Below, in pieces: positions 62,625 to 64,000 of a stretch of 64,000 nt of DNA. The position numbers were made by a program, and so were the translations under genes. Every line of letters starts with the position of its first letter. Position 1 is the stretch's first letter. Under the pieces are notes generated by a model that saw nothing but the letters and a program-made list of their open reading frames with translations, was not told the origin of the DNA and ran no database searches. Source of the stretch: Euglena gracilis (Eukaryota; Euglenida; Euglenophyceae; Euglenales); assembly GCA_039621445.1 (NCBI GenBank), contig CP154954.1, forward strand, positions 20,570,642 to 20,634,641, written 5' to 3'.

Positions 62625-63420
62625 CAGGGGTCGGCAGGCTTCGCCTTGGCCGGGGCATTTCCTTCCTTTCTTCGAAGCTGTTGCCTGCCACCATAGGGCA
62701 CAAAAAATCATTTCGTTCATTCCTGTGAATATCCGCACATGCGAATAAGAACTAATGGATAATAATTTTCTTGCATTTTTCTCTTCATTTTAGCACGCCC
62801 GACTTTCACATTCGGAGCCAGGAAAAGCTCTTGGAGAGTGTGCCGATGAAATGGTTTCATTTGGTCTGCAATATGGTGGCTTTATGGGCGGTTTTTCTTA
62901 ATTTCTGGTGATTTGGGCAAGAACCAAAAGGGAGTTTGCACAACAGTGTGGAATTTGAATGGGGGGAAATCGGTACCCTGTATAAGTTAAATTTTAGGAA
63001 TATCTTGCGGTATAGTCCAGAATCTTTGCACACCTTTTTGGGTTTTTGACGTTTCCACTAAAATTGAAAAAAATATCGTCAAACGGCTGAAAACCAAATT
63101 TCTTAACGAATTCTGACCGAAAGCAACCCAAAACAGTGATCTTTTGAACCCATGCCTCTCAATCAAATTGCTGGTCAAAATGGTCCAATTCAGCCTAAAT
63201 GACATGAAGTGCCAATGTCCGGAAATTGCAAGTTCAGCTCGGGCCAGTTTGAAGCATTTTAGTCCAGTATTGAACGCCAAAATGGCACTTCTCTGACCTT
63301 ACAAGATTGCCAACAGCAACCGTTTTTGGACATTCTTAATGCGCTTTTTTCTTACTAATACCGCATAATCCTGCATAATTTGGAAAATATTTTTGTCTGT
63401 TTGTCTTGTCTAGGCCCCTG
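62625..63420. mobile_element. CAG..CTG element splitting a REP domain
   Basis: The left end is CAGGGGTCGG, the right end TCTAGGCCCCTG (inverse CAGGGGCC). The octamers TGGGGGAC and TCGCCGGC have diverged. Removing the element plus one octamer joins CVAVG to GQCGEVRTFD in frame. An ordinary acceptor (TTGTCTTGTCTAG, 63413) also lies near the right end, so a hybrid border is possible. 796 b. Confidence 0.55.
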
Positions 63421-63425
63421 TCGCC

Positions 63426-63500
63426 GGCCAGTGTGGTGAGGTTCGGACCTTCGACAGTTCTGATGGTCTTCTGGGTCCTGCAACTGCATTGGCAAATGCT
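63426..63500 (+). CDS. Mind-bomb/HERC2-type REP exon, second half
   Basis: The frame reads GQCGEVRTFDSSDGLLGPAT. G-x-x-G-x-V-x-x-F-D-S-S-D aligns with GKTGVIRRFDDSDN (22012) and NKTGTVRQYDTSDN (38470). After the Ser-Asp turn the expected V-x-F..G..W is not obvious, so another border probably lies near 63470. Confidence 0.6.
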
Positions 63501-64000
63501 TTGGGACCGATTAATTTGTCTCCCTCCAATCAGTATCCATGTTTATTAGATGGTGGCCCCAAGAGGGATATCAATTTGAAGGGTTGGCCAATGTCCTTGG
63601 GTTTCTTGAAAGGATTTGGTTACAGTTAGGGTTGTTCGGCCGAAGTTAAGCCCACTCCTGTCGATCCTTTGGGGGGGGGGGGCAGCGCGTTCCCAAAGGC
63701 GGCAGAGGGACAGGGGAAGGGAAAGATAAAGGCTGCCGTATGGCTGCACCTCACAAGGGGGACCGGCAGCCCCTTTCTTCAGTCACGTCAAAGGAGCTCT
63801 GGGGGTAATGGGATTTGGGTTTCGGTATTAAGGATTAGTTACGTCCGTTCTGATGTTGACAGAAATTAGCCAATCGAGTTAGGTCCTATTTAGGTTGAAC
63901 AGTCTGAACCTTCATGCTGCTCCTTCAACAACCAAGGACTCGACCGAGTGTCAAGCTTGATATCCCCCAGGGGCAGAGGGGTGTAAAAATTAACTTGCCA
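63501..64000. other. No supported gene
   Basis: Intron-like sequence with one G-run (63670). The window ends here, so the rest of the last gene is outside. Confidence 0.35.

Overview
This window is nuclear DNA of a microbial eukaryote. It has no bacterial-style operons. Coding sequence is confined to short, mostly GC-rich exons of about 50 to 250 bases, nearly all on the + strand. They lie in long non-coding DNA packed with C-runs and G-runs, palindromic miniature elements, microsatellites and A/T-rich filler. Some exon borders are ordinary GT-AG: an AG ends at 35116, and GTAAG follows 33916 and 49250. Many other coding breaks are not GT-AG. There a CAG...CTG element is flanked by an 8-base target duplication, and taking out the element plus one duplication rejoins the reading frame. 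This resembles the nonconventional introns of euglenid nuclear genes, so a euglenid alga is my best guess (moderate confidence). Another alga rich in introner elements is possible.

Layout. 0.2-5.2 kb: a gene with an ATG exon, three charged coiled-coil exons and a Pro/Ala-rich last exon. 6-8.2 kb: pieces of a second gene ending at 8217, with a nested mobile element. 9.1-10.1 kb: a long inverted-repeat element. 12.2-15.7 kb: a compositionally distinct stretch with recurring TGCGCA palindromes. 16.3-18.2 kb: a gene start, SPRY-like exons and a last exon. 18.9-19.4 kb: a SPRY half-domain pair split by an element. 21.5-22.1 kb: a Mind-bomb/HERC2-type SH3-like repeat (called REP here) split the same way. 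22.5-23.2 kb: microsatellites. 23.8-25.4 kb: two Cys-rich zinc-finger exons. 26-32 kb: further SPRY-like exons. 34.2-34.7 kb: a coding exon split by an element with a perfect 8-base duplication. 35.1-39.2 kb: REP and MIB/HERC2 exons. 41.6-43.8 kb: unassigned exons. 43.7-53.6 kb: exons that together look like an ADP-ribosyltransferase (ART) domain gene. 54-57.5 kb: (TA)n arrays and a long terminal-inverted-repeat element. 59.8-61.1 kb: one exon interrupted twice within about 12 bases. 61.8-63.5 kb: a gene start followed by another split REP.

Functionally the recognisable pieces are protein-interaction and ubiquitin/ADP-ribosylation type modules: REP/MIB-HERC2, SPRY, Cys-rich zinc finger and ART. 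They look like multidomain, partly paralogous genes. Gene boundaries cannot be fixed without transcripts, so I annotate exons. The most interesting feature is the two element classes. One is hAT-like, with CAG...CTG ends and 8-base duplications, and behaves like introns. The other has C-run/G-run palindromes apparently bounded by TA.
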